Positions 16,378 through 26,096 of a stretch of DNA of 64,000 nt are shown one piece after another. The stretch is from Ruegeria sp. R14_0 (lineage in GTDB: Bacteria > Pseudomonadota > Alphaproteobacteria > Rhodobacterales > Rhodobacteraceae): the NCBI RefSeq assembly GCF_017743975.1, contig NZ_JAGHRC010000007.1, forward strand, positions 1 through 64,000. The letters run 5' to 3'. The translations under genes and the position numbers were made by a program. The notes beneath the pieces were generated by a model. The model had not been told where the DNA came from. It saw only the letters and a list, made by a program, of their open reading frames with translations, and did no database searches. Position 1 is the stretch's first letter; every line of letters starts with the position of its first letter.

Positions 16378-17733
16378 TTAGACATCGGCCAGAAGATCGG
16401 CAATCGCAGCTTTGTAGGCAGGGATAATGCTGTCCCGTTCGATGTGGCGACCCTGCTGCACCATATGCCGCCCCGCCGACCACAGATCGGTCACCAATCC
16501 GTCGGGGGCAGCAAAACACAGCCCGTCTAACAATTGCTGATCAGTCAGGGCGTAGAGCGTGGGGTGGGAGCGGTCAATCGCGACCAGATCGGCCAGTTTG
16601 CCGACCGCGATTTCGCCCGCATTTCGGTCCAACGCCTGCGCGCCGCCACGGGCCGCTCCGGTATAGAGTGCGTGGCCAACCGAGCCTTCGTCCTTGACCA
16701 GCACGGTGCGCGCGTGATCGCGCAGGCGTTGAGAATACTCTAGGGTTCGCAGCTCTTCGGGTAGAGAAATGCGTATATTAGAGTCTGATCCGATCCCAAA
16801 TCGCCCACCTGCGTCGACATAAACAGATCCGTTGAAGATCCCGTCGCCCAGGTTGGACTCGGTGATCGGACACAGGCCTGCAACCGCATCGGATTGTGCT
16901 ACTGCGCGCGTCTCATCATCGGTCATGTGCGTCGCGTGGATCAGGCACCAGCGATGATCGACGTCGAAATTACCCATCAGCCACGCCACAGGCCGCTGAC
17001 CCAGCGCGGCCTCGACATCGGCCACCTCTTTGAGTTGTTCAGCGATGTGGATATGGATTGGGCCTGTCGGCGAAGCCTCCAGCGCCCTTTGCAAATCCGT
17101 GGGAGATATTGCACGCAAGGAATGCGGAGCGATCCCGATGGCCGAATCCATGTGGGGCAGGGTCGAGCGGCACTCTTCGACCAAATCCAGGAACTCATCC
17201 ACCGAGTTGCCAAAGCGTAACTGGCCGCCCGCCAAGGATTGCTGTTCGACACCGCCATAGGTGTAAAGCACCGGAAGGTGCGTCAGTCCGATTCCGGTTT
17301 GTGCCGCGGCGGCGAAGATGCGCTGGCTTAACTCGGACGTCTGCGCATAGCGCGCCCCGCCCGGCCGGTGGTGGACATAATGGAACTCTCCGACCGAGGC
17401 GTAGCCAGCTTCTTGCATCTCAAGGTAAACCAACGCGGCTATGGCTTCGATGTGCTCGGGCGTCAGCCGTTCGAGGAATCGGTACATCAGGGTGCGCCAG
17501 GTCCAAAAGCTCTCGCGCCCGGCGGCGCGCACTTCGGTCATACCGGCCATGGCCCGCTGAAACGCGTGGCTGTGCAGGTTTCCAAGCGCGGGCAGTAGCA
17601 CATCAACCTGCGTGTCAGCGGGCTGTGCTGAAACCCCGATATCAAGTGTCTGTATGTGTCCCTTGTCGATTTCCACCCGCAGGTTGCTGACCCAGTCAGA
17701 ACCTAACAAAGCGGTTTTGGCGTGGATCGTCAT
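16378..17733 (-). CDS. hutF: Formimidoylglutamate deiminase
   Basis: 451 aa amidohydrolase. LPALGNLHSHAFQRAMAGM gives the first metal histidines, and HIAEQ, HATHMT and GSDSN give the rest. It converts N-formimidoyl-L-glutamate to N-formylglutamate plus ammonia. The start is MTIHAKTALLGSDWV at 17733; the frame extends to 17793 but that part overlaps the presumed promoter and operator. Its presence with hutG shows that the five-step histidine route is used rather than the HutE formiminoglutamase. Confidence 0.94.
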   Translation of the reverse strand: MTIHAKTALLGSDWVSNLRVEIDKGHIQTLDIGVSAQPADTQVDVLLPALGNLHSHAFQRAMAGMTEVRAAGRESFWTWRTLMYRFLERLTPEHIEAIAALVYLEMQEAGYASVGEFHYVHHRPGGARYAQTSELSQRIFAAAAQTGIGLTHLPVLYTYGGVEQQSLAGGQLRFGNSVDEFLDLVEECRSTLPHMDSAIGIAPHSLRAISPTDLQRALEASPTGPIHIHIAEQLKEVADVEAALGQRPVAWLMGNFDVDHRWCLIHATHMTDDETRAVAQSDAVAGLCPITESNLGDGIFNGSVYVDAGGRFGIGSDSNIRISLPEELRTLEYSQRLRDHARTVLVKDEGSVGHALYTGAARGGAQALDRNAGEIAVGKLADLVAIDRSHPTLYALTDQQLLDGLCFAAPDGLVTDLWSAGRHMVQQGRHIERDSIIPAYKAAIADLLADV

Positions 17734-17765
17734 CGTGTTCCCAATTTGTGTAGACTTTAACTTTT

Positions 17766-17775
17766 TATACGTATA
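17766..17775. promoter_or_regulatory. Candidate HutC operator
   Basis: TATACGTATA is a perfect 10-bp palindrome, framed by TTT and AAA, in the 81-base gap between hutF (minus) and hutI (plus). HutC-type regulators bind TGTAnnTACA-like palindromes. One site could repress both divergent hut transcripts. Confidence 0.6.
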
Positions 17776-17814
17776 CGAAAAATCCAATCGCAAAGGGAGC
17801 CCAAAAGAATCGGC

Positions 17815-19020
17815 ATGGCAAAAAAATCTGTCCTCTTAGGCAAGCAGGTGGCGACCATGAGTGGTGGGTCGCAACCTTATGGGATGGTTCAGGACGCGGC
17901 GCTGGCCGTTGATGGTGACAAGATTGCCTGGGTCGGGCCACGCAGCGCGTTGCCCGCCGAATATTCTGATTGGTCTGTTGAGGATTTCGGTGACAGGCTG
18001 ATCACACCTGCCCTGATTGATGCACACACCCATGTCGTCTTTGGTGGAAACCGGGCGGTCGAGTTTGAGATGCGCCTGAACGGAGCATCTTACGAAGAGA
18101 TCGCGCGTGCAGGCGGCGGAATTTTGTCTACGGTCAAGGCAACTCGTGCGGCCAGTGAAGATGCGCCGCTGAACGATGCTCTGACGCGCGTCGATGCTTT
18201 GCTGGCCGAGGGTGTGGCCTGTATCGAGGTCAAGTCGGGCTACGGCCTCGACGTCGAAACCGAACTCAAAATGCTACGAGTGGCCCGCCGGATCGGGCAG
18301 GCACGCCCTGTTCGCGTGAAAACCAGCTTTCTGGGTGCCCATGCGGTGCCGCCCGAATACGCGGAACGCGCGGACGACTATATCCGCGATGTCTGTATCC
18401 CGACCCTGCGGCGGGCGCATGAAGAGGGGCTGGTGGACGCTGTCGACGGGTTCTGCGAAGGCATCGCGTTCAACACCGCGCAGATCGCTGAGGTCTTTGA
18501 TGTCGCGAAAGAACTGAACCTCCCGGTCAAACTGCACGCCGAACAGCTTTCGAACCTTGGAGGGGCGGCATTGGCGGCCTCATACGGCGCGCTGTCCGCG
18601 GATCATATCGAGTATCTGGATGAGGATGGCGTCTCTGCAATGGCGCAGGCGGGTACCGTCGGCGTACTGTTGCCGGGGGCGTTCTACACGCTGCGCGAAA
18701 CGCAGGTTCCGCCGGTCGATTTGTTGCGCCAATACGGGGTGCCGATTGCGCTGGCAACGGACTGCAACCCTGGGTCTTCTCCGCTGACCTCGTTGTTGCT
18801 GACGATGAATATGGCCTGCACGCTGTTCCGCCTCACACCCGAGGAGGCACTGGCTGGCGTCACCTGCCATGCGGCGCAAGCCCTGGGGTTGGAGGACACT
18901 GGACTATTGGCTGCGGGCCAGCGCGCGGATCTGGCCGTTTGGGACGTCTCTCACCCGGCCGAGCTGTCCTACCGCATCGGCTTTAATCCCCTGCACAAAC
19001 GCATTTTCGGAGGCGTGTGA
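17815..19020 (+). CDS. hutI: Imidazolonepropionase
   Basis: 401 aa amidohydrolase. H71 and H73 are in [12 protein letters not shown], with [15 protein letters not shown] and [10 protein letters not shown] as further family motifs. It opens imidazolonepropionate to formimidoylglutamate, the third step of histidine breakdown. GGGAG lies 15 bases before the ATG, which is rather far, so translation may start weakly. First gene of the plus-strand hut operon; hutH starts on its stop codon. Confidence 0.95.
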   Translation: MAKKSVLLGKQVATMSGGSQPYGMVQDAALAVDGDKIAWVGPRSALPAEYSDWSVEDFGDRLITPALIDAHTHVVFGGNRAVEFEMRLNGASYEEIARAGGGILSTVKATRAASEDAPLNDALTRVDALLAEGVACIEVKSGYGLDVETELKMLRVARRIGQARPVRVKTSFLGAHAVPPEYAERADDYIRDVCIPTLRRAHEEGLVDAVDGFCEGIAFNTAQIAEVFDVAKELNLPVKLHAEQLSNLGGAALAASYGALSADHIEYLDEDGVSAMAQAGTVGVLLPGAFYTLRETQVPPVDLLRQYGVPIALATDCNPGSSPLTSLLLTMNMACTLFRLTPEEALAGVTCHAAQALGLEDTGLLAAGQRADLAVWDVSHPAELSYRIGFNPLHKRIFGGV

Positions 19021-20555
19021 TGAAAACCCTCTCGCTGATGCCCGGTCAGGTGACGCTGTCGGAATTGGCCGAAGTCTATTGGTCAGAGCCCCCCGTGTCG
19101 CTGGATCCGCGGTGCAAACCGCAGGTCGACGCCGCGGCCAAACGGATTTTGGAGGCCGCTACAGGCGAACAGCCGGTCTATGGGGTCAATACAGGCTTCG
19201 GCAAACTGGCCAGCCACAAGATCGCGGCCAAAGATACCTCGACCTTGCAGCGCAATCTGATCCTCAGCCATTGTTGTGGCGTCGGACCGGCCGTGACGCG
19301 CCGCGTGACGCGCCTGATGATGACGCTGAAGCTGCTTTCGTTCGGGCGCGGGGCCTCTGGCGTCCGGTGGGAGCTGATTGAACTGTTGCAACAGATGTTG
19401 GCCAAAGGCGTGACCCCGGTGATCCCGGCGCAGGGATCGGTGGGGGCATCTGGCGACCTTGCACCTCTGGCACATATGACGGCGGTGATCATCGGTGAAG
19501 GTGAAGCAGAGGTTGACGGCACTATCCTGCCTGGCGCGCAAGCGCTGAATTCCGCTGGATTAGAGCCGATTCAATTGGGCCCCAAGGAAGGGCTGGCCTT
19601 TATCAACGGAACGCAATTCTCAACCGCTTTTGCCCTGGCCGGATTGTTCGAAGCCTGGCGTGCCGCGCAGAGCGCGCTGGTCATCTCGGCCCTTTCCACA
19701 GATGCGATCATGGGGTCTACGGCCCCGTTGCAACCCGAAATCCATACGCTGCGTGGCCACCGTGGACAGACCGAGGCCGCCAGTGCCATGCGCGCTGCAC
19801 TGGCCGGGTCTGAGATCCGCGAAAGCCATCGGGATGGCGACACGCGTGTGCAGGACCCGTATTGTATCCGGTGCCAGCCACAGGTCACGGGCGCAGCCAT
19901 GGACGTCATGCGGCAGGCCGCGGCAACGCTGGAGGTCGAGGCGAACGCCGCCACCGATAACCCTCTGGTTCTGACCGAGGCCGGGAAGATTGTCTCCGGT
20001 GGTAATTTCCATGCCGAGCCTGTGGGTTTTGCCGCTGACATGATCGCGCTGGCTGTGTCTGAGGTCGGCGCAATTGCGCAACGGCGTATTGCTTTGATGG
20101 TGGATCCGGCGCTCAGCTTTGATCTGCCGCCGTTCCTGACGCCGGACCCGGGTCTGAACTCGGGCCTGATGATTGCCGAGGTGACTACGGCCGCGCTGAT
20201 GAGTGAGAACAAACATCTGGCCAACCCCTGCGTGACGGACAGCACGCCGACGTCAGCGAACCAAGAGGACCACGTGTCTATGGCCGCGCACGGTGCGCGA
20301 CGGCTGACGCGAATGGTCGAGAACCTGACCTATATCCTGGGGGTCGAGCTGTTATGCGCCGCGCAAGGTGTCGAGTTCCGCACGCCATTGGAGACGAGTA
20401 CGCCGTTGCAACAGGTCATTAATAGGTTGCGAGCGGACATTCCCGCCTTGACCGAAGATCGCTATCTGGCCCCCGAACTTGAGACCGCAAAACGGTTAGT
20501 GGCCGAAGGCGATATCCTCGGGGCCGTGGGCACCGAAATGCCGGAGCTGGCCTGA
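19020..20555 (+). CDS. hutH: Histidine ammonia-lyase
   Basis: 511 aa. The self-forming MIO prosthetic group comes from A143-S144-G145 in [23 protein letters not shown] and FINGTQ are further family signatures. It deaminates histidine to trans-urocanate. The ATG overlaps the hutI stop (TGATG) and GGAGG lies 7 bases upstream; a GTG three bases earlier is possible but less likely. Confidence 0.97.
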   Translation: MKTLSLMPGQVTLSELAEVYWSEPPVSLDPRCKPQVDAAAKRILEAATGEQPVYGVNTGFGKLASHKIAAKDTSTLQRNLILSHCCGVGPAVTRRVTRLMMTLKLLSFGRGASGVRWELIELLQQMLAKGVTPVIPAQGSVGASGDLAPLAHMTAVIIGEGEAEVDGTILPGAQALNSAGLEPIQLGPKEGLAFINGTQFSTAFALAGLFEAWRAAQSALVISALSTDAIMGSTAPLQPEIHTLRGHRGQTEAASAMRAALAGSEIRESHRDGDTRVQDPYCIRCQPQVTGAAMDVMRQAAATLEVEANAATDNPLVLTEAGKIVSGGNFHAEPVGFAADMIALAVSEVGAIAQRRIALMVDPALSFDLPPFLTPDPGLNSGLMIAEVTTAALMSENKHLANPCVTDSTPTSANQEDHVSMAAHGARRLTRMVENLTYILGVELLCAAQGVEFRTPLETSTPLQQVINRLRADIPALTEDRYLAPELETAKRLVAEGDILGAVGTEMPELA

Positions 20556-21373
20556 TGAAGGTGTTCAGCGTTCACCGCGGCGACGGTCCTATTGTGCTGG
20601 GGCAACCCCATGGGGGAACGCATGTGCCGGATGATATAGCCGCACGTCTGAACGACGTCGGGCGCGGTCTGGCGGACACGGATTGGCACATAAACAGGCT
20701 CTATGACGGACTATTGGATGATGTGACCGTCGTTCAATCGCATGTTCATCGCTACGTTATTGATGCGAACCGAGACCCGGCCGGAGGCTCGCTGTATCAC
20801 GGTCAAAACACGACAACGCTTGTGCCTCTGACCGATTTCGACGGGCAACCGATCTGGAAAGTTGGTCAGGAACCGTCTGACGATGAGGTCGAGGACCGGA
20901 GACAGACGTTCCACGCGCCCTATCACGCTGCGCTGCGCGACGAGTTGGACCGTGTGCAAAGCAAGTATGGTGTAGCGATCCTGTTCGATTGCCATTCGAT
21001 CCGCTCGCTGATCCCCTTCCTGTTTGATGGGGAGTTGCCGGTGTTCAACACCGGAACCAACGGTGGGCAGACATGCGACCCGGCTATTGAACAGGCGGTG
21101 CACGACACGGCTAGCCGCGCCGACGGGTTCACCTCGGTCCTGAATGGCCGGTTTCGTGGCGGCTGGACCACGCGTCACTACGGTCGCCCGACCGAGGGCG
21201 TCCACGCCATTCAAATGGAGATCGCGCAACGCGCATACATGGATGAATCGCCCCCATGGGGGTGGCGTGCGGACCGTGCCGCGCAACTCCGTCCCCATTT
21301 GAAAACGATGCTGACCCGTCTCAATGACCTTGCCCTCTCGGGCGCACTGACCGCACAAGGAGCCCAGAAATGA
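20555..21373 (+). CDS. hutG: N-formylglutamate deformylase
   Basis: 272 aa, N-formylglutamate amidohydrolase family. It begins [20 protein letters not shown], with [12 protein letters not shown] and LFDCHSIRS as characteristic segments. It releases formate and glutamate, the last step when HutF makes N-formylglutamate. It starts on the hutH stop codon (TGATG) and overlaps hutU by four bases. Confidence 0.94.
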   Translation: MKVFSVHRGDGPIVLGQPHGGTHVPDDIAARLNDVGRGLADTDWHINRLYDGLLDDVTVVQSHVHRYVIDANRDPAGGSLYHGQNTTTLVPLTDFDGQPIWKVGQEPSDDEVEDRRQTFHAPYHAALRDELDRVQSKYGVAILFDCHSIRSLIPFLFDGELPVFNTGTNGGQTCDPAIEQAVHDTASRADGFTSVLNGRFRGGWTTRHYGRPTEGVHAIQMEIAQRAYMDESPPWGWRADRAAQLRPHLKTMLTRLNDLALSGALTAQGAQK

Positions 21374-23052
21374 GCGATCCGCGTAAGAACACCCGCGACA
21401 TCTATCCGCCGACCGGACCCGAGTTGAACGCCAAAAGCTGGGTGACCGAGGCACCGTTGCGGATGCTGATGAACAACCTGCACCCGGATGTGGCCGAGAA
21501 CCCGCACGAGTTGGTGGTCTATGGCGGCATTGGTCGGGCCGCGCGGACCTGGAAGGATTTCGACACTATTGTTGCCGGTTTGAAGGATTTGGAAGAGGAC
21601 GAGACGCTGATCGTCCAGTCCGGCAAACCAGTCGCGATCATCCGAACGCATAAGGATGCGCCGCGCGTGTTGATCGCCAATTCGAACCTTGTGCCGCATT
21701 GGGCAACCTGGGATCATTTCAACGAGCTCGATAAAAAGGGTCTGATGATGTACGGCCAGATGACGGCTGGCTCGTGGATCTATATCGGCACGCAGGGTAT
21801 TGTTCAGGGCACCTATGAGACTTTTGCCGAGGCTGGGCGTCAGCACTATGACGGTGATCTGACCGGCAAGTGGATACTGACCGGCGGCTTGGGTGGCATG
21901 GGTGGCGCGCAACCGCTGGCTGCCGTGTTTGCCGGAGCCTGCTGTCTGGCTGTCGAATGCAACCCGGACAGCATCGATTTTCGTCTGCGCACGAAATACC
22001 TGGATGAAAAGGCGGAAACGCTGGATGAGGCGCTTGAAATGATCGACCGCTGGACCAAGGCGGGCGAGGCGAAGTCGGTCGGCCTGCTGGGCAACGCGGC
22101 GGAGGTGTTCCCCGAGATTTACCGCCGCATGGCCGCAGGTGGCATGCGCCCGGATATCGTCACCGATCAGACCAGCGCGCATGATCCGATCAACGGCTAT
22201 TTGCCGTTGGGCTGGACCATGGGAGAGTGGCGCGAAAAGCGTGAAACAGAGCCTAAAGCGGTGGAAAAAGCCGCGCGCGCGTCGATGAAACAGCACGTGG
22301 CCGCGATGGTGGACTTTTGGAACGCGGGCGTGCCGACGCTGGATTATGGCAACAACATCCGGCAAGTGGCGCAGGACGAAGGGCTTGAGAATGCGTTCGC
22401 CTTCCCTGGTTTTGTGCCGGCCTACATCCGCCCGCTGTTCTGCAAGGGGATCGGCCCGTTCCGGTGGTGTGCCCTGTCGGGCGACCCCGAGGATATCTAC
22501 AAGACCGATGCCAAGATGAAAGAGTTGTTCCCCGAGAATGAGCACCTGCATCGCTGGCTCGACATGGCACAAGAGCGGATCGCGTTTCAGGGCCTGCCCG
22601 CGCGGATTTGCTGGATCGGGCTGGGTGACCGCCACCGCGCTGGGCTGGCCTTCAACGAGATGGTGGCAAAGGGCGAGTTGGAAGCGCCAGTTGTGATCGG
22701 CCGCGACCATCTGGACTCGGGGTCGGTTGCCAGCCCCAATCGCGAGACCGAGGCGATGCTGGATGGCTCGGATGCCGTGAGCGATTGGCCTTTGCTGAAC
22801 GCGCTGATCAACACGGCCAGCGGGGCGACGTGGGTGTCCCTGCATCATGGCGGCGGTGTTGGAATGGGCTTTAGCCAACATGCGGGCGTCGTGATCTGTG
22901 CTGATGGCACCGAGGATGCCGCCCGGCGGTTGGAACGGGTCCTCTGGAACGACCCGGCCTCGGGTGTCTGGCGTCATGCGGATGCGGGCTATGACATTGC
23001 CAAGGATTGCGCGCGTGCACATGGGCTGCGTCTGCCGGGTATTTTGGGGTAG
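21370..23052 (+). CDS. hutU: Urocanate hydratase
   Basis: 560 aa, the standard length. NAD-binding glycine-rich loop [13 protein letters not shown] (172-184), [11 protein letters not shown] near 51, the [16 protein letters not shown] region near 365 and [17 protein letters not shown] near the C-terminus. It hydrates urocanate to imidazolonepropionate with tightly bound NAD. Last gene of the plus-strand hut operon, coupled to hutG by an ATGA overlap. It acts second in the pathway although it is encoded last. Confidence 0.97.
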   Translation: MSDPRKNTRDIYPPTGPELNAKSWVTEAPLRMLMNNLHPDVAENPHELVVYGGIGRAARTWKDFDTIVAGLKDLEEDETLIVQSGKPVAIIRTHKDAPRVLIANSNLVPHWATWDHFNELDKKGLMMYGQMTAGSWIYIGTQGIVQGTYETFAEAGRQHYDGDLTGKWILTGGLGGMGGAQPLAAVFAGACCLAVECNPDSIDFRLRTKYLDEKAETLDEALEMIDRWTKAGEAKSVGLLGNAAEVFPEIYRRMAAGGMRPDIVTDQTSAHDPINGYLPLGWTMGEWREKRETEPKAVEKAARASMKQHVAAMVDFWNAGVPTLDYGNNIRQVAQDEGLENAFAFPGFVPAYIRPLFCKGIGPFRWCALSGDPEDIYKTDAKMKELFPENEHLHRWLDMAQERIAFQGLPARICWIGLGDRHRAGLAFNEMVAKGELEAPVVIGRDHLDSGSVASPNRETEAMLDGSDAVSDWPLLNALINTASGATWVSLHHGGGVGMGFSQHAGVVICADGTEDAARRLERVLWNDPASGVWRHADAGYDIAKDCARAHGLRLPGILG

Positions 23053-23080
23053 TTCCAAACTGTCTCTGGCGAAAATGCTG

Positions 23081-23101
23081 CACCTGCGATATGCGCAGGT
23101 G
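23081..23101 (+). terminator. Hairpin after hutU
   Basis: Perfect 8-bp stem CACCTGCG / CGCAGGTG with a 5-base loop in the short gap between hutU and serB. No T-run follows, so termination may be partial or factor-dependent. Confidence 0.4.
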
Positions 23102-23120
23102 AGCTTGCCGGAGATCGAAG

Positions 23121-24002
23121 ATGTACGTTGCCACCCTGTTAACCGCCCCTACCGCACCCAACCTCGACCCGTCTCTTGTCGAGTCCCTGCGGAACGCTTG
23201 GGGTGGTGGCGAGATTCAGTGGCTCAGCCCGGACGAAGCGGCCGAGTTTTCCGTGCCTGAGACGCCCGATAACCTGTGGGATGTCTGGGCGGACCTGCAG
23301 CGGATGAGCGTGGACCTTGTTGTTCAGCCCGCTGAGGGACGCCGAAAAAAGATGCTGCTGGCCGATATGGACAGCACCATGATCCAGCAGGAATGCATTG
23401 ACGAACTGGCCGATGAGGCCGGAGTTGGAGACCGGGTCAAGGACATCACCGCGCGCGCCATGAACGGCGAGCTGGACTTTGAAGGTGCGCTGACCGAACG
23501 GGTGGGTTTGCTGAAAGGTCTGGATGAGGCGGTGATCGGCAAGGTGCTGAACGAACGTATCACCCTGATGCCCGGCGGTAAGGAACTGGTGGCCACGATG
23601 CGCGCGAATGGCAGTTACGCCGCCCTCGTTTCAGGCGGGTTCACCGCATTTACGGCCAAGGTGGCCGAGGTGCTGGGTTTTGATGAAAACCGCGCCAACA
23701 CGCTGCTGGTCGAAGATGGCAAGCTGACCGGTGACGTACAACGCCCGATTCTGGGCAAACAGGCCAAGGTGGACGCGTTGGAGCAGATCACCAAGCGGCT
23801 GGGCCTGTCCGAAGAGGATGTCATCGCCGTGGGCGACGGGGCCAATGATCTGGGCATGTTGAGCCGGGCCGGAACCGGCGTGGCGCTGCACGCCAAACCC
23901 TCAGTTGCGGCGCAGTGTGATATTCGGATCAATTTCGGTGATCTGACGGCCCTGCTTTATCTGCAAGGCTATTCAAAGGCCGATTTCCCCGGCGTGGAGT
24001 GA
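23121..24002 (+). CDS. serB: Phosphoserine phosphatase
   Basis: 293 aa, HAD family. The nucleophile motif is DMDST (D82, D84), with VSGGF, then K in ILGKQAK and GDGANDLGML as the later HAD motifs. An N-terminal regulatory-like region of about 75 residues precedes the catalytic part. It completes serine synthesis from the serC-serA product; it lies 10 kb away from that operon on the same strand. Confidence 0.95.
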   Translation: MYVATLLTAPTAPNLDPSLVESLRNAWGGGEIQWLSPDEAAEFSVPETPDNLWDVWADLQRMSVDLVVQPAEGRRKKMLLADMDSTMIQQECIDELADEAGVGDRVKDITARAMNGELDFEGALTERVGLLKGLDEAVIGKVLNERITLMPGGKELVATMRANGSYAALVSGGFTAFTAKVAEVLGFDENRANTLLVEDGKLTGDVQRPILGKQAKVDALEQITKRLGLSEEDVIAVGDGANDLGMLSRAGTGVALHAKPSVAAQCDIRINFGDLTALLYLQGYSKADFPGVE

Positions 24003-24034
24003 CCAGCAGCCAAGCTTGACCAGGTGTCCGTTCT

Positions 24035-24862
24035 CTAGCGTCGTCTGGCCGAGTATTTTTGTTGCAACTGCCCCGGATTCCAATACCTCTCAAGGTCGTC
24101 CTCACTATATCCAAGCCGGGTTGCAAGATCGAAAACAGCGTCCAGCAATTGCTGATCCACGGTATCAATGGTTGTCGGAAGGATTTTCTGCGATTTGTCG
24201 ACCGGTTTGGACGTCACGTTATAGTCCGCCTCACCACCAAAATCCGTCAAGAAGGCCGAGAGTTTGGGATCGTCGGGATTGTAAAGCTCTTCGAACCGGT
24301 AAAGGCCGATAAAGCCGTCGCGCTCATATTGATCGAGGGCGAACTGATTGATTTCCAGCCAGTTGAAAAGGTTTTTCTCATATGGGGAAAACTCTGCCGC
24401 GTTTTGCGCAACTTTTTTGAAATGCACGGTTGGGTCTTCGGGGTGAATGACGGCGATTTTTTCTGTCCTGCGGCCACGTGGAACGCCTGGGACAAAGATA
24501 CCGTGCGTGGCATGTGAGGTGGCGGTTTCAAACGGGTTTCGAACCACATGCGCAAAACCAAGTTGGTCTTTAAACCGATCCGCGAAATACGGCAGCCAGG
24601 CGTAACAGGTCCAGCCAACGTCAATGTAGGATGTGCCGCTGGCCAGAAGATCCTCGATGGCAATGAGTTTGCGCTGAATCGGGACATGCTTACCAAGCAC
24701 ACCAAAATAACTGCGTGGGCGTCGGAACACGTGGCGGGCAAAATAGTCCGGTCCCAGCGGTTCATGCTCAACAACCGTTTCGAGCAGGGCCGACTGCAGG
24801 ACTGACGCGATGTTTTGGGTCGATGTGCGGCCGGTGGAGAGAAGAAAACGGACGTGAGCCAT
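24035..24862 (-). CDS. Sulfotransferase-like protein
   Basis: 275 aa from the ATG at 24862 (MAHVRFLLSTGRTST). FLLSTGRTST near the N-terminus looks like the 5'-phosphosulfate (PAPS) loop and HVVRNPFETATSHA near residue 115 like the 3'-phosphate motif (R..P......S). These are the two hallmarks of the sulfotransferase fold. The acceptor is unknown; no polysaccharide or lipid genes flank it. The frame extends to 24919, but the motif position supports the shorter form. Convergent with serB. Confidence 0.65.
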   Translation of the reverse strand: MAHVRFLLSTGRTSTQNIASVLQSALLETVVEHEPLGPDYFARHVFRRPRSYFGVLGKHVPIQRKLIAIEDLLASGTSYIDVGWTCYAWLPYFADRFKDQLGFAHVVRNPFETATSHATHGIFVPGVPRGRRTEKIAVIHPEDPTVHFKKVAQNAAEFSPYEKNLFNWLEINQFALDQYERDGFIGLYRFEELYNPDDPKLSAFLTDFGGEADYNVTSKPVDKSQKILPTTIDTVDQQLLDAVFDLATRLGYSEDDLERYWNPGQLQQKYSARRR

Positions 24863-24977
24863 CTTGGTACCTGTACTTTTTATGGTGGCGACCATGGCGC
24901 GGTGACTGCGGGAAATCAACCGCTAAAGGCGGTCCATCGGGCCTTTGCGGTACGGCTTAAAGTGGGCCTTCCCTTTA

Positions 24978-24995
24978 TTTAACAAGTATGTTAAA
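24978..24995. promoter_or_regulatory. Candidate ArsR-type operator
   Basis: TTTAACA-agta-TGTTAAA, a perfect 7-bp inverted repeat just upstream of the ArsR-family gene, ending 8 bases before its ATG. This is the typical place for autoregulation by an ArsR repressor. Confidence 0.65.
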
Positions 24996-25003
24996 CAGTG
25001 GTC

Positions 25004-25333
25004 ATGAACACACTTCTGACCACATTTTCCGCGTTGTCTGACGCCACCCGCTTCTCGATTGTCGAGCAGCTGATGCAGGACGGCGAGCTGCCCGCCGGTG
25101 ACCTGATCGAAGGGCGGGGAATGTCGGGCGCTGCAATCTCGCGCCATCTGAAAGTGCTGCGCGAGGCCGGGCTGGTGCAACAGCGCGTGCAGGGCACGCA
25201 GCGGATGTATTCTATCCAACCCGACGGGCTGCGCGCGATCGCCGAATGGACCATTTCCAAGCGTCAGTTCTGGGAAAACAGCCTCGATCGTCTGGGTGAC
25301 CTCATTGAAAGGGAAAATTCATGGCCGACCTGA
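25004..25333 (+). CDS. ArsR-family winged-helix regulator
   Basis: 109 aa from the ATG at 25004 (a GTG at 24998 is possible). Short ArsR fold: ALSDATRFSIVEQLMQDGELPAGDL, then GAAISRHLKVLREAGLVQQRVQGTQRMYSI. No metal-binding Cys pair is present, so it is not a classical arsenic sensor. It overlaps the SRPBCC gene by 13 bases, the usual ArsR-SRPBCC pairing, and a palindrome precedes it. Confidence 0.9.
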   Translation: MNTLLTTFSALSDATRFSIVEQLMQDGELPAGDLIEGRGMSGAAISRHLKVLREAGLVQQRVQGTQRMYSIQPDGLRAIAEWTISKRQFWENSLDRLGDLIERENSWPT

Positions 25334-25749
25334 AACTGGAACGTGAGTTCCGCACCTCGCCAGAAAACCTGTTTGCATGGATCAGCGATGGCGAAAAGCT
25401 GTTGCAGTGGTGGGGTCCAGAGGGGCTGCATGTGCCGGAACATGATCTGGATTTCTCGCGCCTTGGGCCATGGTACTCGGTCATGGTGAATGAAGAAGGC
25501 CAGCGATACAAAGTGTCGGGTCAGGTGACCCATGTCGATCCGCCTAAATCGGTCGGATTCACCTGGGGGTGGCATGATGATCAGGACCAGCGTGGCGCTG
25601 AAAGCCACGTGACGCTGACAGTCGAACCGGCGGGGGAGGGAGCCCGCCTGATTCTGGATCACCGCGACCTTGGCGATGATGAGATCGCAGCCAACCACAA
25701 TTCTGGTTGGACATCGTCGCTGCGCAAGCTCGAAGCGCAATTTCAATAG
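25321..25749 (+). CDS. SRPBCC (AHSA1-type) domain protein
   Basis: 142 aa. Starts ADLKLEREFRTSPENLFAWISD and has LLQWWGPEG, VGFTWGWHDD and LTVEPAGEGARLILDH, all typical of activator-of-Hsp90-like START-superfamily proteins. It has a hydrophobic cavity for small ligands; function unknown. Translationally coupled to the ArsR gene and followed by a YCII protein, a common three-gene set in proteobacteria. Confidence 0.88.
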   Translation: MADLKLEREFRTSPENLFAWISDGEKLLQWWGPEGLHVPEHDLDFSRLGPWYSVMVNEEGQRYKVSGQVTHVDPPKSVGFTWGWHDDQDQRGAESHVTLTVEPAGEGARLILDHRDLGDDEIAANHNSGWTSSLRKLEAQFQ

Positions 25750-25772
25750 GTTTTCATCACGGAGGAAGAGAA

Positions 25773-26093
25773 ATGCCCCAATATTTGTTTGTCTATCACG
25801 GTGGAACCACGCCGACCGACCCGGCCGAAGTCGAAGCGACCATGGCCGCCTGGGGTGCGTGGTTCCAGAACATGGGCGACGCTCTGGATATCCCCGGCAA
25901 TCCGGTAGGTCAGTCCTATACGGTCAGTTCGGGCGGCGTCGTTGACAATGGCGGGGCCAATCCGGCCTCGGGCTTTACGGTTATCAAAGCCGACAGCATC
26001 GACGCCGCGACCGAGATGGCCAAAGGCTGCCCCATGGTCGTCAACGGTTCGGGCTCGGTCGAGGTGGCCGAGGTGCACGAGATCGAGATGTGA
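25773..26093 (+). CDS. YCII-related domain protein
   Basis: 106 aa, DGPF/YCII type: PQYLFVYHGG at the start, AWGAWFQNMGDAL, then SGFTVIKADSIDAATEMAKGCP and EVAEVHEIEM at the end. The YCII fold is ferredoxin-like with a possible His/Asp active site. It often accompanies SRPBCC/ArsR or ECF genes. GGAGGAAG lies upstream of the ATG. Function unknown. Confidence 0.85.
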   Translation: MPQYLFVYHGGTTPTDPAEVEATMAAWGAWFQNMGDALDIPGNPVGQSYTVSSGGVVDNGGANPASGFTVIKADSIDAATEMAKGCPMVVNGSGSVEVAEVHEIEM

Positions 26094-26096
26094 GCC

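Noticed and set aside
21211..23058. 615-codon minus-strand frame across hutU
   Set aside because: Antisense to hutU, whose product is unmistakable.
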